NCBI GenBank assembly: GCA_000145985.1
Contig: CP002098.1
Location: 1,778,501 to 1,842,500, forward strand
Direction of reading: 5' to 3'
From: Ignisphaera aggregans DSM 17230
Lineage (GTDB): Archaea > Thermoproteota > Thermoprotei_A > Sulfolobales > Ignisphaeraceae
Length of the DNA: 64,000 bases
The notes beneath the pieces are model-generated. The model did not search any database, had not been told where the DNA came from, and saw only the letters and a list, made by a program, of their open reading frames with translations. Below, in pieces: positions 51,962-61,445 of the stretch. Made by a program: the position numbers and the translations under genes. Each line of letters opens with the position of its first letter. The first letter of the stretch is position 1.

Positions 51962-53449
51962 TTAGTAACGCTTAGCTATGGCCATCATGGTTTTTGCGGT
52001 CTTTCCACAAAATGCACAATAGACATCTCTATTACTTGGCTTATCAATACTGATGATAGTAGACATGTTTAGCGGTTCCCCCAAAGCTGCAACACCTTCC
52101 AATCGTTCTAATACCTTATAAACACAAGCTTCATGTCCACACCAAGGTAGTAATGCTACTCCCCCTTCTTCCTTTATATGGTTTAACGCTTCATCTAAAG
52201 TTGAAAACAACTTTATTTTCGATTTTAGCCAAGACCATGCTTTTTCTTTTAAATTCTTATTGTATTCTTCTAACACATTTTTAATAACACTGATGAGTTC
52301 ATCTTTATTTATAGTAAATCTCTTACGCAGATCCCTTCTAAATAATGTAACTGTATTTTGAGAAACTTCTTTAAAACCTATTTCAATTCTTATTGGAACT
52401 CCCTTTAATTCACATTCCCTATATTTCTCCGCAGGTTTTACATCAAGTCTTTCATCAATAAGACTTCTTATGTTATTAACTTTCAATATATTATGTATAT
52501 CATTACAATAATTTATAATGCTCTGATATATTTTTTCATCCTGATGAGGTATAGGTATTATGACAACAGTATATGGTGCAACATTAGAGGGGAGTATGAG
52601 TCCAATATCATCACTATGAATCGCTATAATTGATGCTATAACGCGTTCTGAAATACCATAGCTAGTTTGCCAAGCATAGTCTATAGTTTCATCTCTTTTC
52701 TGTATCTTTACATCAAATACCGAGGTAAATGTTTGACCAAGATTATGAACAGTTCCTATCTGTATTGCTCTACCATCTGGAAATACTGTATCGAAGGCTA
52801 TAGTATATAGTGCACCAGCAAATTTATCCCACTGAGGTCTTCTACTTATAATGTATGGTATACCTAATTCATCAAAAAACTTACTATATATGTCAATAGC
52901 TTCTAGAACTTGTCTTTCACTATCCTCAAAATTCTCGTGGACTGTATGTGCCTCTTTAAATGTTGTTATCTCCCTAACTCTTATCATGGGCTTTGTCATT
53001 TTTGTTTCATATCTAAATACACTTACCACTTGATAATACTTCTTTGGCAATTGTTTATAGCTCTTAATCCAAAAGCTCTCCATATAGCTAATAGCTGTTT
53101 CACTTGTAGGTCTCAAAACCAATTTTACATCAAGCTCCTCATTTCCACCTCTAGTAACCCATAAAACCTCGCCCTCAAAACCTCTAACATGTTCACTTTC
53201 TCTTCTAAATAGTATTTCGGGTATTAAAATGGGAAACAATACCTCTTCATGACCTGTTTCATTGAGTAAATTCCTTATGATTTCAATAACATTTCTTCTA
53301 ATTTGAAAACCATATGGCATCCATATACCCATACCCTTAACTGGATATCGTCCATAGTCATAGATCTCTGCCTCTCTTATTATCCATTCAAACCATTGAC
53401 TAAAATTCTCTCCATACTTACTTTGTCCATAAATCTCATTCATAATCAT
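51962..53449 (-). CDS. proS: Prolyl-tRNA synthetase (archaeal/eukaryotic class)
   Basis: The 495-residue class II synthetase has '[19 protein letters not shown]' near the start (motif 1 region), '[13 protein letters not shown]', motif 2 '[19 protein letters not shown]' and the archaeal-type C-terminal domain with zinc-like cysteines 'WCGHEAC' and 'YCAFCGK'. No editing insert is present, as expected for this class. It follows the tRNA methyltransferase gene by 27 bp on the same strand. Confidence 0.95.
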   Translation of the reverse strand: MIMNEIYGQSKYGENFSQWFEWIIREAEIYDYGRYPVKGMGIWMPYGFQIRRNVIEIIRNLLNETGHEEVLFPILIPEILFRRESEHVRGFEGEVLWVTRGGNEELDVKLVLRPTSETAISYMESFWIKSYKQLPKKYYQVVSVFRYETKMTKPMIRVREITTFKEAHTVHENFEDSERQVLEAIDIYSKFFDELGIPYIISRRPQWDKFAGALYTIAFDTVFPDGRAIQIGTVHNLGQTFTSVFDVKIQKRDETIDYAWQTSYGISERVIASIIAIHSDDIGLILPSNVAPYTVVIIPIPHQDEKIYQSIINYCNDIHNILKVNNIRSLIDERLDVKPAEKYRECELKGVPIRIEIGFKEVSQNTVTLFRRDLRKRFTINKDELISVIKNVLEEYNKNLKEKAWSWLKSKIKLFSTLDEALNHIKEEGGVALLPWCGHEACVYKVLERLEGVAALGEPLNMSTIISIDKPSNRDVYCAFCGKTAKTMMAIAKRY

Positions 53450-53476
53450 TACTCCTAATAAAGCATTATATAGAAC

Positions 53477-54268
53477 CTACTTTAATATCTTTCTAGCAAA
53501 CATAATAAATCCTGTATGACCAACCATATATGTTGATGGTCTTATAGCTTCTAATGACAATTGATATTCTCTCAACATAGTCTCAAAACATCTTATATCA
53601 ATAAACCCTTTATGGTTGTATAAAGCATTATATAATTTTTCAAGTTGATTTACCGTAGGCAAGAAAAATACTACAGGAGCTGAAGGCTTTAAGGCTGAAT
53701 ATAGAGTGTCGAGTACATTCCAAGGATCTGGAATATCTACAATAGCAGCATCAAGATCTTTCTCATCAACACCTTGTCTAGCATCACCAAGTTTTAGAGT
53801 TACATATTTATCTAGACCTATACGCCTAAGATTTCTCATAGCTATTTCTAATGAATCTTCTCTGATGTCATATCCAAATACATGTCCAAATGGTTTAACA
53901 ATATGCGCTAAAACTATGGTGGTAGCACCACTACCAACACCTATCTCTAGAACATTGGATCCTGAGGAGATCCCTAGTAGAAATATTATCATACCTATAT
54001 CCTTAGGATATATAATTTGTGTTATCCTTTCCAATCCCCTTTCAATATAGTCTATTATTAAAGGTCTTAATATCCTTGCCTCAATATTCAGAGAAGTTCT
54101 TATTGCTTCACCATATCTAAGGTTCTCAATATTATTAAGTCTTATTAGCCCTTTATCAGACTCTATAGCCTCTCTCTCACCAACTTTTACAATCCATTTT
54201 CTCCTTCTATCAATATATACAACTATTAGATCTCCACTTCTTATACTATCGCTCAGACCTGATGTCAA
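53477..54268 (-). CDS. tRNA (adenine-N1)-methyltransferase TrmI
   Basis: The 263-residue protein has an N-terminal beta domain and a class I SAM fold: 'YPKDIGMIIFLLGISSGSNVLEIGVGSGATT' in parts (LEIGVGSGATT is the SAM loop), 'DIREDSLEIA' and 'DAAIVDIPDPW'. Family members methylate A57/A58 of tRNA and add thermal stability. The start is TTG, with GGTGAGAG just upstream. It is upstream of proS in the same direction. Confidence 0.9.
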   Translation of the reverse strand: MTSGLSDSIRSGDLIVVYIDRRRKWIVKVGEREAIESDKGLIRLNNIENLRYGEAIRTSLNIEARILRPLIIDYIERGLERITQIIYPKDIGMIIFLLGISSGSNVLEIGVGSGATTIVLAHIVKPFGHVFGYDIREDSLEIAMRNLRRIGLDKYVTLKLGDARQGVDEKDLDAAIVDIPDPWNVLDTLYSALKPSAPVVFFLPTVNQLEKLYNALYNHKGFIDIRCFETMLREYQLSLEAIRPSTYMVGHTGFIMFARKILK

Positions 54269-54410
54269 CTCTCACCACATCAATAATACCAGCCATCATC
54301 ATCGCAACTATACACTATAGAATGTATTTATGTTAGGAGAAATATAATTTTTATGTATTAAAATAATGTAGTATAGCTAGTTAATACTTAAGACAGCTAA
54401 AAATATCTCG

Positions 54411-54626
54411 CTATACTTCTTCTGTTAACCCTATTACCTTGGTTCTGTTTCCCTTTCGCACCTTAACATCATTATTATAGCCTTGTTGCGACCATAGCTC
54501 TCTCTTCAATAAATCTCTTATCGCAGCTCTTATAACTTCGCTTCTAGATGAATATCTTCCAATTCTTATTAATTCATCTATGGCTTCTATATAGGACTCA
54601 GGCATTTTTACAGTTACTATTCGCAT
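54411..54626 (-). CDS. Ribbon-helix-helix (CopG-type) DNA-binding protein
   Basis: The 71-residue protein is an RHH transcription factor: '[19 protein letters not shown]' gives the ribbon and first helix, '[18 protein letters not shown]' the second helix. A basic tail follows. It is divergent from the eS25 gene, with 96 bp between them, and could regulate it or itself. No partner domain, metal or ligand motif is present. Confidence 0.88.
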   Translation of the reverse strand: MRIVTVKMPESYIEAIDELIRIGRYSSRSEVIRAAIRDLLKRELWSQQGYNNDVKVRKGNRTKVIGLTEEV

Positions 54627-54722
54627 TTTGAATTAATCACCATAAATATTGCTATCCATGATAATAATTTATAAGCTAGAGCACCTCTGAATCTATAATA
54701 GTATGTTCACTGGGCAATAGCC

Positions 54723-55040
54723 ATGGGGACTAAAGGTAAAAAACCCCTTTCAGTTGTGGAGAAAAGACAGCAGAGAATGATGAAAGAGGAAGCCAAGAAG
54801 AAGATTGTAAAGGAGGAAAAGAAAGAAGTACGAACAACATTTATAGACCAGTCACTCATAACAAAAATTTCTAATGAAATCAGTAATTTTGATGTCATTA
54901 CACCCTTTACACTTTCACAGCGTTATGCTATTAAATATAGCACTGCTAAAAAGATACTAAAAGAATTACAACAAAGAAATCTCATAGACATTATATCGAG
55001 GAATAGAAGAATTATTATAGCTATTCCTAAGAAATCCTAA
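54723..55040 (+). CDS. 30S ribosomal protein eS25
   Basis: The 105-residue protein has a highly basic N-terminus (KKKIVKEEKKEV) and a winged-helix C-terminal half with 'ITPFTLSQRYAIKYSTAKKIL' and 'RRIIIAIPKK', typical of eS25. It is part of the small ribosomal subunit and among archaea is found mainly in Crenarchaeota and allies. The stop is followed by a T-rich run (atattttta), a likely terminator. Confidence 0.93.
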   Translation: MGTKGKKPLSVVEKRQQRMMKEEAKKKIVKEEKKEVRTTFIDQSLITKISNEISNFDVITPFTLSQRYAIKYSTAKKILKELQQRNLIDIISRNRRIIIAIPKKS

Positions 55041-55358
55041 TATTTTTATACTGAAAACTTTATTATTTATAATGAGGATAAAAGCTTACAAGCTTTGCAC
55101 TCATAAATATGCCTAAGGACATAAAACGGGATTTTAATCTATATCACTGAGATGGAAATTAATTTTGAGCCTTATAGAGTAACTAAAGTATGAACTAGAT
55201 ACTTAGTAAAGAATAATAGATAATACAAAGAGATAAAAAGTTCTCATCATTTAGAGCTAGCAGAGTTAATTAGATAGCAACAAAATTTATTTATCAAGTA
55301 ATGATTATGAGATTAAAGATAGTCAGTGTCTATTCATAAAATACTAACAATGGTTATG
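55041..55358. other. Intergenic region without a recognisable gene
   Basis: This is 318 bp of AT-rich DNA between eS25 (+) and the nitrilase-like gene (-), so it contains the 3' ends of both. It starts with the T-rich run after eS25. There is a small hairpin, AAAGCTT-AC-AAGCTTT (55081-55096), with no T-run after it. I see no ORF with a ribosome-binding site, no tRNA and no complete C/D box element. Confidence 0.5.
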
Positions 55359-56168
55359 CTATGATTCAAAACCTATTAACTTGCGTAATTTCTTCAATAA
55401 GTTTTTCCTTCCATAATCTATATATTTTTTCTTAGATTTTAGTTCAATATCCACGAGGATTACCTTGTCCTCCTCAGAAGTCTCATTAACTATATCACCT
55501 TCTTCGTCTATTATTATTGTTGGTAACTGTATTAATGGTTCTCCCTTCCTCGTTATTGTACCTCCAACTGATATTACCATAGAGTTTAATTCAAGAGCTC
55601 TTGTAATGAGCGCTATTCTCTGCTTATGTAAATCGTAATCTAGATCAGGATATGCAATGGCAATATCTATACCTAATAGATATGCCGAAAGAGATACCTC
55701 TGGCAGAAATATGTCTCTGCCGTAGAAGATACAAATCCTCATATCATTGTCAACTATAATTGGTAGTTCTGTACCTCTTAGAAAATCTCCACTTGCTGCA
55801 GTATGTCTAATGATATTTGTTACTCCTTTATGAGGAGCTATGTAGAAGGAAGAGATATATACCTTAGAACCTCTACGCTCAAGTATAGGACCAACAACGA
55901 GTTTCTTGTTGAATTCTATTGATAATTTGTCTAATGTCTGAGAAGTATTTCCAGGTATAATTTCTGCAGTTCTCCTTATCTTCATAGTTCTTGCAAATGA
56001 TGTAAAAATAGGTATACCGTTGACCATAGCTGGGATCACTACTATCTCTACATCTCTATCCTTTATTTTATTTAGAGACTCCCTAACCTTCTCAATATTC
56101 TTTAATCTCGATCCTAGTTCTATAGATGTATGAACTACAGCTATAGTAATTTTCCTTAGCTCTTGCAT
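55359..56168 (-). CDS. Nitrilase-fold protein lacking all three catalytic residues
   Basis: The 269-residue protein keeps the carbon-nitrogen hydrolase fold: strand 'VEIVVIPAMVNG', the 'GPILERRGSKVYISS' strand pair and 'GRDIFLPEVSLSAYLLGIDI'. The catalytic triad is gone. The Glu after 'IP' is Ala47, the Lys of the 'RK' position is His122 and the nucleophile Cys position is Gly150, with the following Asp152 still present. It should not hydrolyse amides. It overlaps the 3' end of the reverse gyrase gene by 13 bp, so it is translated with it. Its role may be binding or regulation. Confidence 0.75.
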   Translation of the reverse strand: MQELRKITIAVVHTSIELGSRLKNIEKVRESLNKIKDRDVEIVVIPAMVNGIPIFTSFARTMKIRRTAEIIPGNTSQTLDKLSIEFNKKLVVGPILERRGSKVYISSFYIAPHKGVTNIIRHTAASGDFLRGTELPIIVDNDMRICIFYGRDIFLPEVSLSAYLLGIDIAIAYPDLDYDLHKQRIALITRALELNSMVISVGGTITRKGEPLIQLPTIIIDEEGDIVNETSEEDKVILVDIELKSKKKYIDYGRKNLLKKLRKLIGFES

Positions 56169-59100
56169 ATCTCTATAGCCTCACTACTTATCATATTAAT
56201 AACATTTGAGCACATCTCTCTAAATAATTCAGATAAAACATTTATATAGCTCAGCCTTCCCTCCTCTATTTCCTGCATCTTGTTATACAACATTCTAGTC
56301 CTTTCTACGCTAACCATATTCCTTATTCCAATGCTCAAATTCCTTAGTATCTCAGCTAAAGTTTGTCGTAGTGCTTCTGGATTGTATTTTCGAATAGATG
56401 GATGTTTCTGTAAAATGTTAATAAACTCTTCCTCATCTACCTCTATACTTGGTAGCATTGTACCCGCAAGTATATTATAGATGATTATGCCTGTGATAGA
56501 GGGTATCAATACTGATCCCTTCCTATGCCTAAATGTATACCCCCTTCGCAGTAGGATTTCAACAATTTTTGCATAGGTACTCGGTCTACCTATACCTACA
56601 TCCTTCATCCATTTAACTAAATCACCTTGTGTAGGAAGCTTAACATCACTAAGTATAGCTGTTTTTATATGTAGTGGTTTTAATGCTATACTCCCATGAG
56701 GTAAAAATACAGTTTTAAATGGCATATAAATCAATGTATATCCAGGCTCAACAATATTGCTAATGATCTCAATATGTTGCTTAGCAACCTCAATACCATC
56801 TATCTTTAAGATAGCTTCAAACCTATTCCTCTCAACCTTAGCAGATTTCATCTGGCTTGCTATAAATCTTCTAAATATAATGTCATATATCCTAAGATGT
56901 CTATTAGTCAACCTAATAGGCAACTCAATCAGTTGCTCAGCTATAATCTCCTGTATCATATCAACATCCATAGCTCTTGTAGGTCTTATTGCTTCATGGG
57001 CTCCTCCCTCACCCCATGTCCTAGGAACAAATAGTTCTTTACCAAGATCGCCAAACTTATTTAATAGATATTCATGAGCTATAGAGATACCTGTTGATGA
57101 AATTCTTGTACTATCAGTTCGATGATATGTTATAAAACCTAGTTCAAAAAGATCTTGAGCAATCCTCATTGTTTCAACAGCATCTATACCAAGCTGTCGT
57201 TGTGCCTCAACGATAAGCTCATCTGTTGTAAATGGTGGCATGGGGTTTAAATTCACAATCTCATGGCTTAATAATTTGAGTACTATCTCAACTCTTTCCT
57301 TACTAATTCTCTTTAGCTCATCTCCAAAGATCTTTTTAAGATCTTCAACTGGTATCTCTAGAGAGATATTCCCTATTGAGAATATTTTATACTTTCTCTG
57401 AGTCCTAAGTCTATTTATATAAATCTCTATGACTCTTCCAAGTACTGGTGTTTGAACTCTACCCGCGCTAAGTCTTCCTTCTCTACTCTCTAACTTTAGC
57501 TCTTTAAATCTCTTAGTAACATAGTCAGATAATGCAAATCCAAGCCATCTATCCTCAATTCTTCTAACAATTTGCGCTTCTATAAGTGATAACTTTAAGC
57601 CTCGAGGGTTATACAATGATGATAAAATTGCCTTTCTTGTTACCTCATGGAATTCAGCTCTTCTTATAATCTTGGCATAGGGAGCTAATGCTATAGCCAT
57701 ATCGTATCCTATCTTTTCTCCCTCAGAATCTGGATCTGTAGCTATAATTACTTCGTCAACCTCTAAGGCTATTTTCTGAAGAGCATTAATTATCTTTTCA
57801 GAGCTTCTAATCCTTGTACTTCCACAAATAGGACAGACTGTACCTTTAACAAACTGTGCTCCACATACAGAACATCTCTTTAGGTATCCATATATGGGTA
57901 AAAACAATTGTTTTCCATTCTCTACAGTTCTTTGAACACCATATATATTATTTTCTGAGAGCTCTTCCTCTACTATATCAAATACATGACCACCTGATGA
58001 TGCTATTAATAAATGGGCATTACCTATATCTACTTCATATACACGCAAACCATCTATTTCCCTTATAGTAGGTCTACCAAAGAAGGAGGCTATAGTTCTA
58101 GCCTTATTTGGTGATTCAACTATGAATAGAATAGATCTTGAGAAACTAAATTTAGGTATATGAATAACCTCCTCAAGTAAACCTCGCTTTATCAAATTCA
58201 CAATTCTTCTATCCTCATCTATCTGCTTCAAAATCTCCTCCAAATTTATCTCATTAAATGATTGAAATCTAAAATCATCAATGTATACTCTAATTCTTTC
58301 TTCCAACCCTCTCAAAAGCCTAGTATCATCAACAAATATTATGGAAAGACCGCGAGTTATACCACCCATAAACAATCTTGATGTTCTTCCACTTGCCTGA
58401 ATATATGTAGGTGCATCGGGAATCAATATATATAACTGTCCTTCTTCCTCAATTATAGAAACTCTTTCATGCTTCTTAAGCCTATCAATAATTTTACTAT
58501 CTGAGAGTAATTCATTTACCAATTTGTATGCATTAGTAATAATTCCAGCTAATTCATCCTCAACTTTCTCACCTTTCTTAAGCCTTTCAACAATATCAAA
58601 TATTCTATTAGGAGATATCCTGCGAAGAATTCTTCTCAAATATGCTATGTTCCTTAGCACCCTATCTTTCATCTGATCTTCAACAACATCAACAAGAACA
58701 GATAGTAATCTTAATAATGTTTGTGGATAATATTCTATTCTTGTCAAAGAGATTTTATGTCTTGGTACACCAACAAATATTGCATATCTTATCCTCTCTG
58801 GAATATCTATACCTCTAACAAGAAGCCCATAATATGTTGCAACCCCTACTACTACATCTAGTTCATTCTCAATAAACTTCTTAAGATCCTCACTTTTACC
58901 ACTAATCACTACACCTGCTCTTATGCCTCTACTATTTAATTCTGTAGCAAGCTTTACTGCATATTCTTGTCCTAGATCAAGTGGTACATAGATTAAACCA
59001 CCACTACCAAGAATCTTAATAATAGATACTAATCTATCAATGATCTCAGCAGGATTATCTATAGGAATGTATGCATCTACCACATTTCTATTAACCTCTA

Positions 59101-60136
59101 TAGCAGTTCCAATACTAAAACCTAGAAGTTCTCTAAATAACTTAATCCTCTTGCCCCTAGCTCTACCCGTAGCTGAAGCTACTATTAATATCCCACATCT
59201 CTCCCTCTTCTCTAGGACCTTTTTCTGAAGCTCTTCGTATATAACATCTATTGGCTTTCCATCGATATAACACCTAGAGCTCTCCCTAGCATTTTCACAC
59301 TGTAGGAGTCTTCTCCTTAAATCAATCATTTTATAACCATTAGATATATCCTCCTCAGAAAAACCAAGCAGTTGCAAAACCATGTCTATAGCCTTGCTAC
59401 CCTTAATAATAGCATCAACATCATCTACAAATATTAGATCCATCTTAATATTATTACTTAACATCTTCTTAAAAACATCATTAAAGTTCCTTTGTAAAAA
59501 TGCTGATGTTGTTATAAGAATATCAAATGATCCAGAAGCTATAGATTCCTCTAACTCTATTTTCCTCTTCCCATGTATTTTAGATGATGCTGCTATAATC
59601 TTTAAAGTAATTCCAAGCTTCTCCGAGAATTGCCATAACCTCTTCTCATACTCTTCAACCAGAACTGTCGTTGGAACTATGATATAAACTTTTTTCCCAT
59701 ATTTATAAGAAAGGAATAATGTCATTACAAGCCCAAATGTTGTCTTTCCAACTCCTGTAGGAGCTATCATAGCAAAACTCTGATGCTGAGCAACTCTCAA
59801 AGCCCAGCTAATCTCCAAACTCCAGGGTTTACTTCCTATAGATTTTTGGAAGAACTCTTCAAACTCTTTAACAAATTTATTAAGTGTTAGAATATAGTTA
59901 AGTCTACCATTGGGATTTAGAGAAGTAACATGCTTAGCAAGCTCCTCTAAATCCCTAACCTCCACTAAATCCTTACTATTCATACACTTAGAACATGCAT
60001 TCCTATAAATAATTCTATTATCCTCAATAGGCCCTCCGCAATTAATACAAAGACCAAGGTATATACCTCTAGGAATTTTAAGAAGTTCTTCGTCCCCCTT
60101 CCCACCTAAATCAAATACTATATTAATTCCACTCAA
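56156..60136 (-). CDS. Reverse gyrase
   Basis: The 1326-residue protein has an N-terminal zinc finger (CINC, CSKC; about 30-53) and a helicase-like half with Walker A APTGVGKTT near 127 and a DDVD box. The topoisomerase IA half has TOPRIM start 'FIVESPNKA' near 669, a second zinc finger CSVC/CPIC, 'ATDPDSEGEK' near 800 and the active-site Tyr in 'GFITYHRTDS' near 1002. It adds positive supercoils and is the hallmark of hyperthermophiles. The TTG start has a TATA-like ttttatat about 30 nt upstream. Crenarchaea often have two copies; which one this is cannot be told. Confidence 0.95.
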   Translation of the reverse strand: MSGINIVFDLGGKGDEELLKIPRGIYLGLCINCGGPIEDNRIIYRNACSKCMNSKDLVEVRDLEELAKHVTSLNPNGRLNYILTLNKFVKEFEEFFQKSIGSKPWSLEISWALRVAQHQSFAMIAPTGVGKTTFGLVMTLFLSYKYGKKVYIIVPTTVLVEEYEKRLWQFSEKLGITLKIIAASSKIHGKRKIELEESIASGSFDILITTSAFLQRNFNDVFKKMLSNNIKMDLIFVDDVDAIIKGSKAIDMVLQLLGFSEEDISNGYKMIDLRRRLLQCENARESSRCYIDGKPIDVIYEELQKKVLEKRERCGILIVASATGRARGKRIKLFRELLGFSIGTAIEVNRNVVDAYIPIDNPAEIIDRLVSIIKILGSGGLIYVPLDLGQEYAVKLATELNSRGIRAGVVISGKSEDLKKFIENELDVVVGVATYYGLLVRGIDIPERIRYAIFVGVPRHKISLTRIEYYPQTLLRLLSVLVDVVEDQMKDRVLRNIAYLRRILRRISPNRIFDIVERLKKGEKVEDELAGIITNAYKLVNELLSDSKIIDRLKKHERVSIIEEEGQLYILIPDAPTYIQASGRTSRLFMGGITRGLSIIFVDDTRLLRGLEERIRVYIDDFRFQSFNEINLEEILKQIDEDRRIVNLIKRGLLEEVIHIPKFSFSRSILFIVESPNKARTIASFFGRPTIREIDGLRVYEVDIGNAHLLIASSGGHVFDIVEEELSENNIYGVQRTVENGKQLFLPIYGYLKRCSVCGAQFVKGTVCPICGSTRIRSSEKIINALQKIALEVDEVIIATDPDSEGEKIGYDMAIALAPYAKIIRRAEFHEVTRKAILSSLYNPRGLKLSLIEAQIVRRIEDRWLGFALSDYVTKRFKELKLESREGRLSAGRVQTPVLGRVIEIYINRLRTQRKYKIFSIGNISLEIPVEDLKKIFGDELKRISKERVEIVLKLLSHEIVNLNPMPPFTTDELIVEAQRQLGIDAVETMRIAQDLFELGFITYHRTDSTRISSTGISIAHEYLLNKFGDLGKELFVPRTWGEGGAHEAIRPTRAMDVDMIQEIIAEQLIELPIRLTNRHLRIYDIIFRRFIASQMKSAKVERNRFEAILKIDGIEVAKQHIEIISNIVEPGYTLIYMPFKTVFLPHGSIALKPLHIKTAILSDVKLPTQGDLVKWMKDVGIGRPSTYAKIVEILLRRGYTFRHRKGSVLIPSITGIIIYNILAGTMLPSIEVDEEEFINILQKHPSIRKYNPEALRQTLAEILRNLSIGIRNMVSVERTRMLYNKMQEIEEGRLSYINVLSELFREMCSNVINMISSEAIEICKS

Positions 60137-60419
60137 TAGCTAAACACCATAAACCTACTTATCTAATATAAAATTCAGTTAGCCCTAATATCCTTTGGTG
60201 AACTATTCTTATTATTCATCACAGTCTCAGTATAATAATTTCTATATAGGCAACTCTTTGATATAAATTAAGAATTAAACCCAGTAATATCTAAACCCTC
60301 ATTTGTATCCAAAACCTTATCTTTAAACCTCGTGAAATAGTTTCACTCTCTATTAGGTGTTGATAATAACAGACACTTATTTTGAGATGCTGAGCCACAG
60401 CTAAACATTTTAGATTAAG

Positions 60420-60467
60420 TCAGTTGAGACAGGTCTAATCATTCATTCATCCTGGAGCCCTCATCAT
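60420..60467 (-). ncRNA. C/D box guide RNA candidate aimed at 23S rRNA
   Basis: On the minus strand: box C ATGATGA (60467-60461), a spacer with a degenerate D' (ATGA), box C' ATGATTA (60442-60436, one mismatch), a 12-nt guide (60435-60424) and box D CTGA (60423-60420). The guide is complementary to UGAGACAGGUC, which I recall as part of the conserved peptidyl-transferase loop of archaeal 23S rRNA. The D guide half is well formed, the D' half weak. Confidence 0.6.
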
Positions 60468-60697
60468 CTGATTTCTCAACGTTTCCTCTTAGTAAAGTAC
60501 TTAACCGAGTATTTCTATCTTTATTGTAATTAACTCCAACTAAAAACATTTAGTATCTTAATTCAACGAACTTTTTATCAATCAGATATTTTAGTGCCCT
60601 TGGACATAGAGTGATATTAAGACGTGGTACCATAAAACTTATTACCATCTATTACATATATTTTAAAGCGATAGGAATTTAGCAATTTTTAGGTATA

Positions 60698-60747
60698 ATG
60701 ATGATACGACGGTCTCCTGAGAAAATGATGTTACTTCTCTTCGCTGA
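60698..60747 (+). ncRNA. C/D box guide RNA candidate aimed at 23S rRNA
   Basis: The array is textbook: C ATGATGA (60698-60704), a 12-nt guide (60705-60716), D' CTGA (60717-60720), 4 bases, C' ATGATGT (60725-60731), a 12-nt guide (60732-60743), D CTGA (60744-60747). A TATA-like ttttaaa lies about 35 nt upstream. The D' guide is complementary to AGACCGUCGU, which I recall from archaeal 23S rRNA directly before the site matched by the other candidate. The D-guide target (complement CGAAGAGAAGUA) is not recognised. Confidence 0.85.
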
Positions 60748-60803
60748 CAAAATTAATACAAATGATGAAGATATCTAATGAAAAATTGAAATCTATCATA
60801 AAT

Positions 60804-60824
60804 TACGATAGACTTACTATCGTA
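60804..60824. repeat. Inverted repeat, 8-bp arms
   Basis: TACGATAG and CTATCGTA are perfect arms around ACTTA. The hairpin lies 57 bp downstream of the C/D RNA candidate on the plus strand. No T-run follows, so it is not a classical terminator. It may mark the end of the RNA gene or be incidental. Confidence 0.4.
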
Positions 60825-60955
60825 TTGTTAAATAGATATAGATAGCTCTCCATTTAATCATTTTCCATCACAAGTTTAGTATATATCCATTATTATTCTA
60901 TTTTAATGTCAGAAATTGATTATATTTAGATATGAATTTGTTTTAATCTAATAAA

Positions 60956-60966
60956 TTTTTATATAT
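60956..60966 (+). promoter_or_regulatory. TATA box of the ridA-like gene
   Basis: An A/T-only run (tttttatatat) lies about 60 nt upstream of the ATG, giving a leader of roughly 30 nt that holds a Shine-Dalgarno GGTGA at 61010-61014, six bases before the ATG. Confidence 0.45.
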
Positions 60967-61020
60967 GAGTTTGTGATGCTCATTCTAAGCAGTAAGATCT
61001 TAAATGATAGGTGAGATAGT

Positions 61021-61407
61021 ATGAAGAAGATTATATATACTGAAAGAGCTCCAAGGCCTATAGGACCATATAGTCAGGGTATAGTTGCAGGGTGTTATGT
61101 TTTTATCTCTGGGCAGATACCTATAGATCCTTTAACTGGGAAAATAGTTGATGGTGAATTTAGTGATAGAGTTGTAAGAGTATTAGAGAATATTAAAGCT
61201 ATTATAGAGTCTGTAGGAGGATCTTTGAATGATATTGTTAAAGTTACAGTATTTCTAAGAGATATAGGAATGTTTCAACAATTCAATGAGATATATTCTA
61301 GATACTTTAAAGAAGATCCTCCAGCTAGAACAGTGGTAGAGGTTTCAAATCTTCCAAGAGGTGTAGATATTGAGATGGAAGCTATAGCATATATATGTAG
61401 AGAGTGA
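61021..61407 (+). CDS. ridA: RidA-family enamine/imine deaminase
   Basis: The 128-residue protein shows the YjgF/YER057c/UK114 pattern: 'APRPIGPYSQGI', 'FISGQIPIDPLTG', 'VKVTVFLRD' and 'PPARTVVEVSNLPRG', with the catalytic Arg in PARTVVEV. It trimerises and hydrolyses reactive enamines released by PLP enzymes such as threonine dehydratase. Its length is normal. It follows the gene-free stretch and has its own promoter and ribosome-binding site. Confidence 0.93.
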   Translation: MKKIIYTERAPRPIGPYSQGIVAGCYVFISGQIPIDPLTGKIVDGEFSDRVVRVLENIKAIIESVGGSLNDIVKVTVFLRDIGMFQQFNEIYSRYFKEDPPARTVVEVSNLPRGVDIEMEAIAYICRE

Positions 61408-61445
61408 ATATTACATAAGTTATATTGTTAAAATGTTAAAAATTT

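Larger units (their letters stand above)
60137..61020. other. 884-bp region without a protein gene, holding two C/D box RNA candidates
   Basis: No ORF with a ribosome-binding site is seen. It contains the reverse gyrase promoter (left end, minus strand), two C/D box RNA candidates on opposite strands (60420-60467 and 60698-60747), an 8-bp inverted repeat (60804-60824) and the ridA promoter (60956-60966). It is by far the longest gene-free stretch in the window. Confidence 0.7.

Noticed and set aside
54240-54300. ATGATGA, TTGA and CTGA on the minus strand near the trmI start
   Set aside because: D' has a mismatch, the second spacer is 15 nt, and the region coincides with the ribosome-binding site and first codons of trmI.
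55081-55096. Hairpin AAAGCTT-AC-AAGCTTT
   Set aside because: The loop of two bases is too tight and no T-run follows; probably a chance palindrome.
60205-60240. CTGA-GACT-GTGATGA on the minus strand in the gene-free region
   Set aside because: Well-spaced D'/C' pair, but no box C upstream and no box D within range.
60755-60790. ATGATGA at about 60761 on the plus strand
   Set aside because: No CTGA follows within a guide-length distance.
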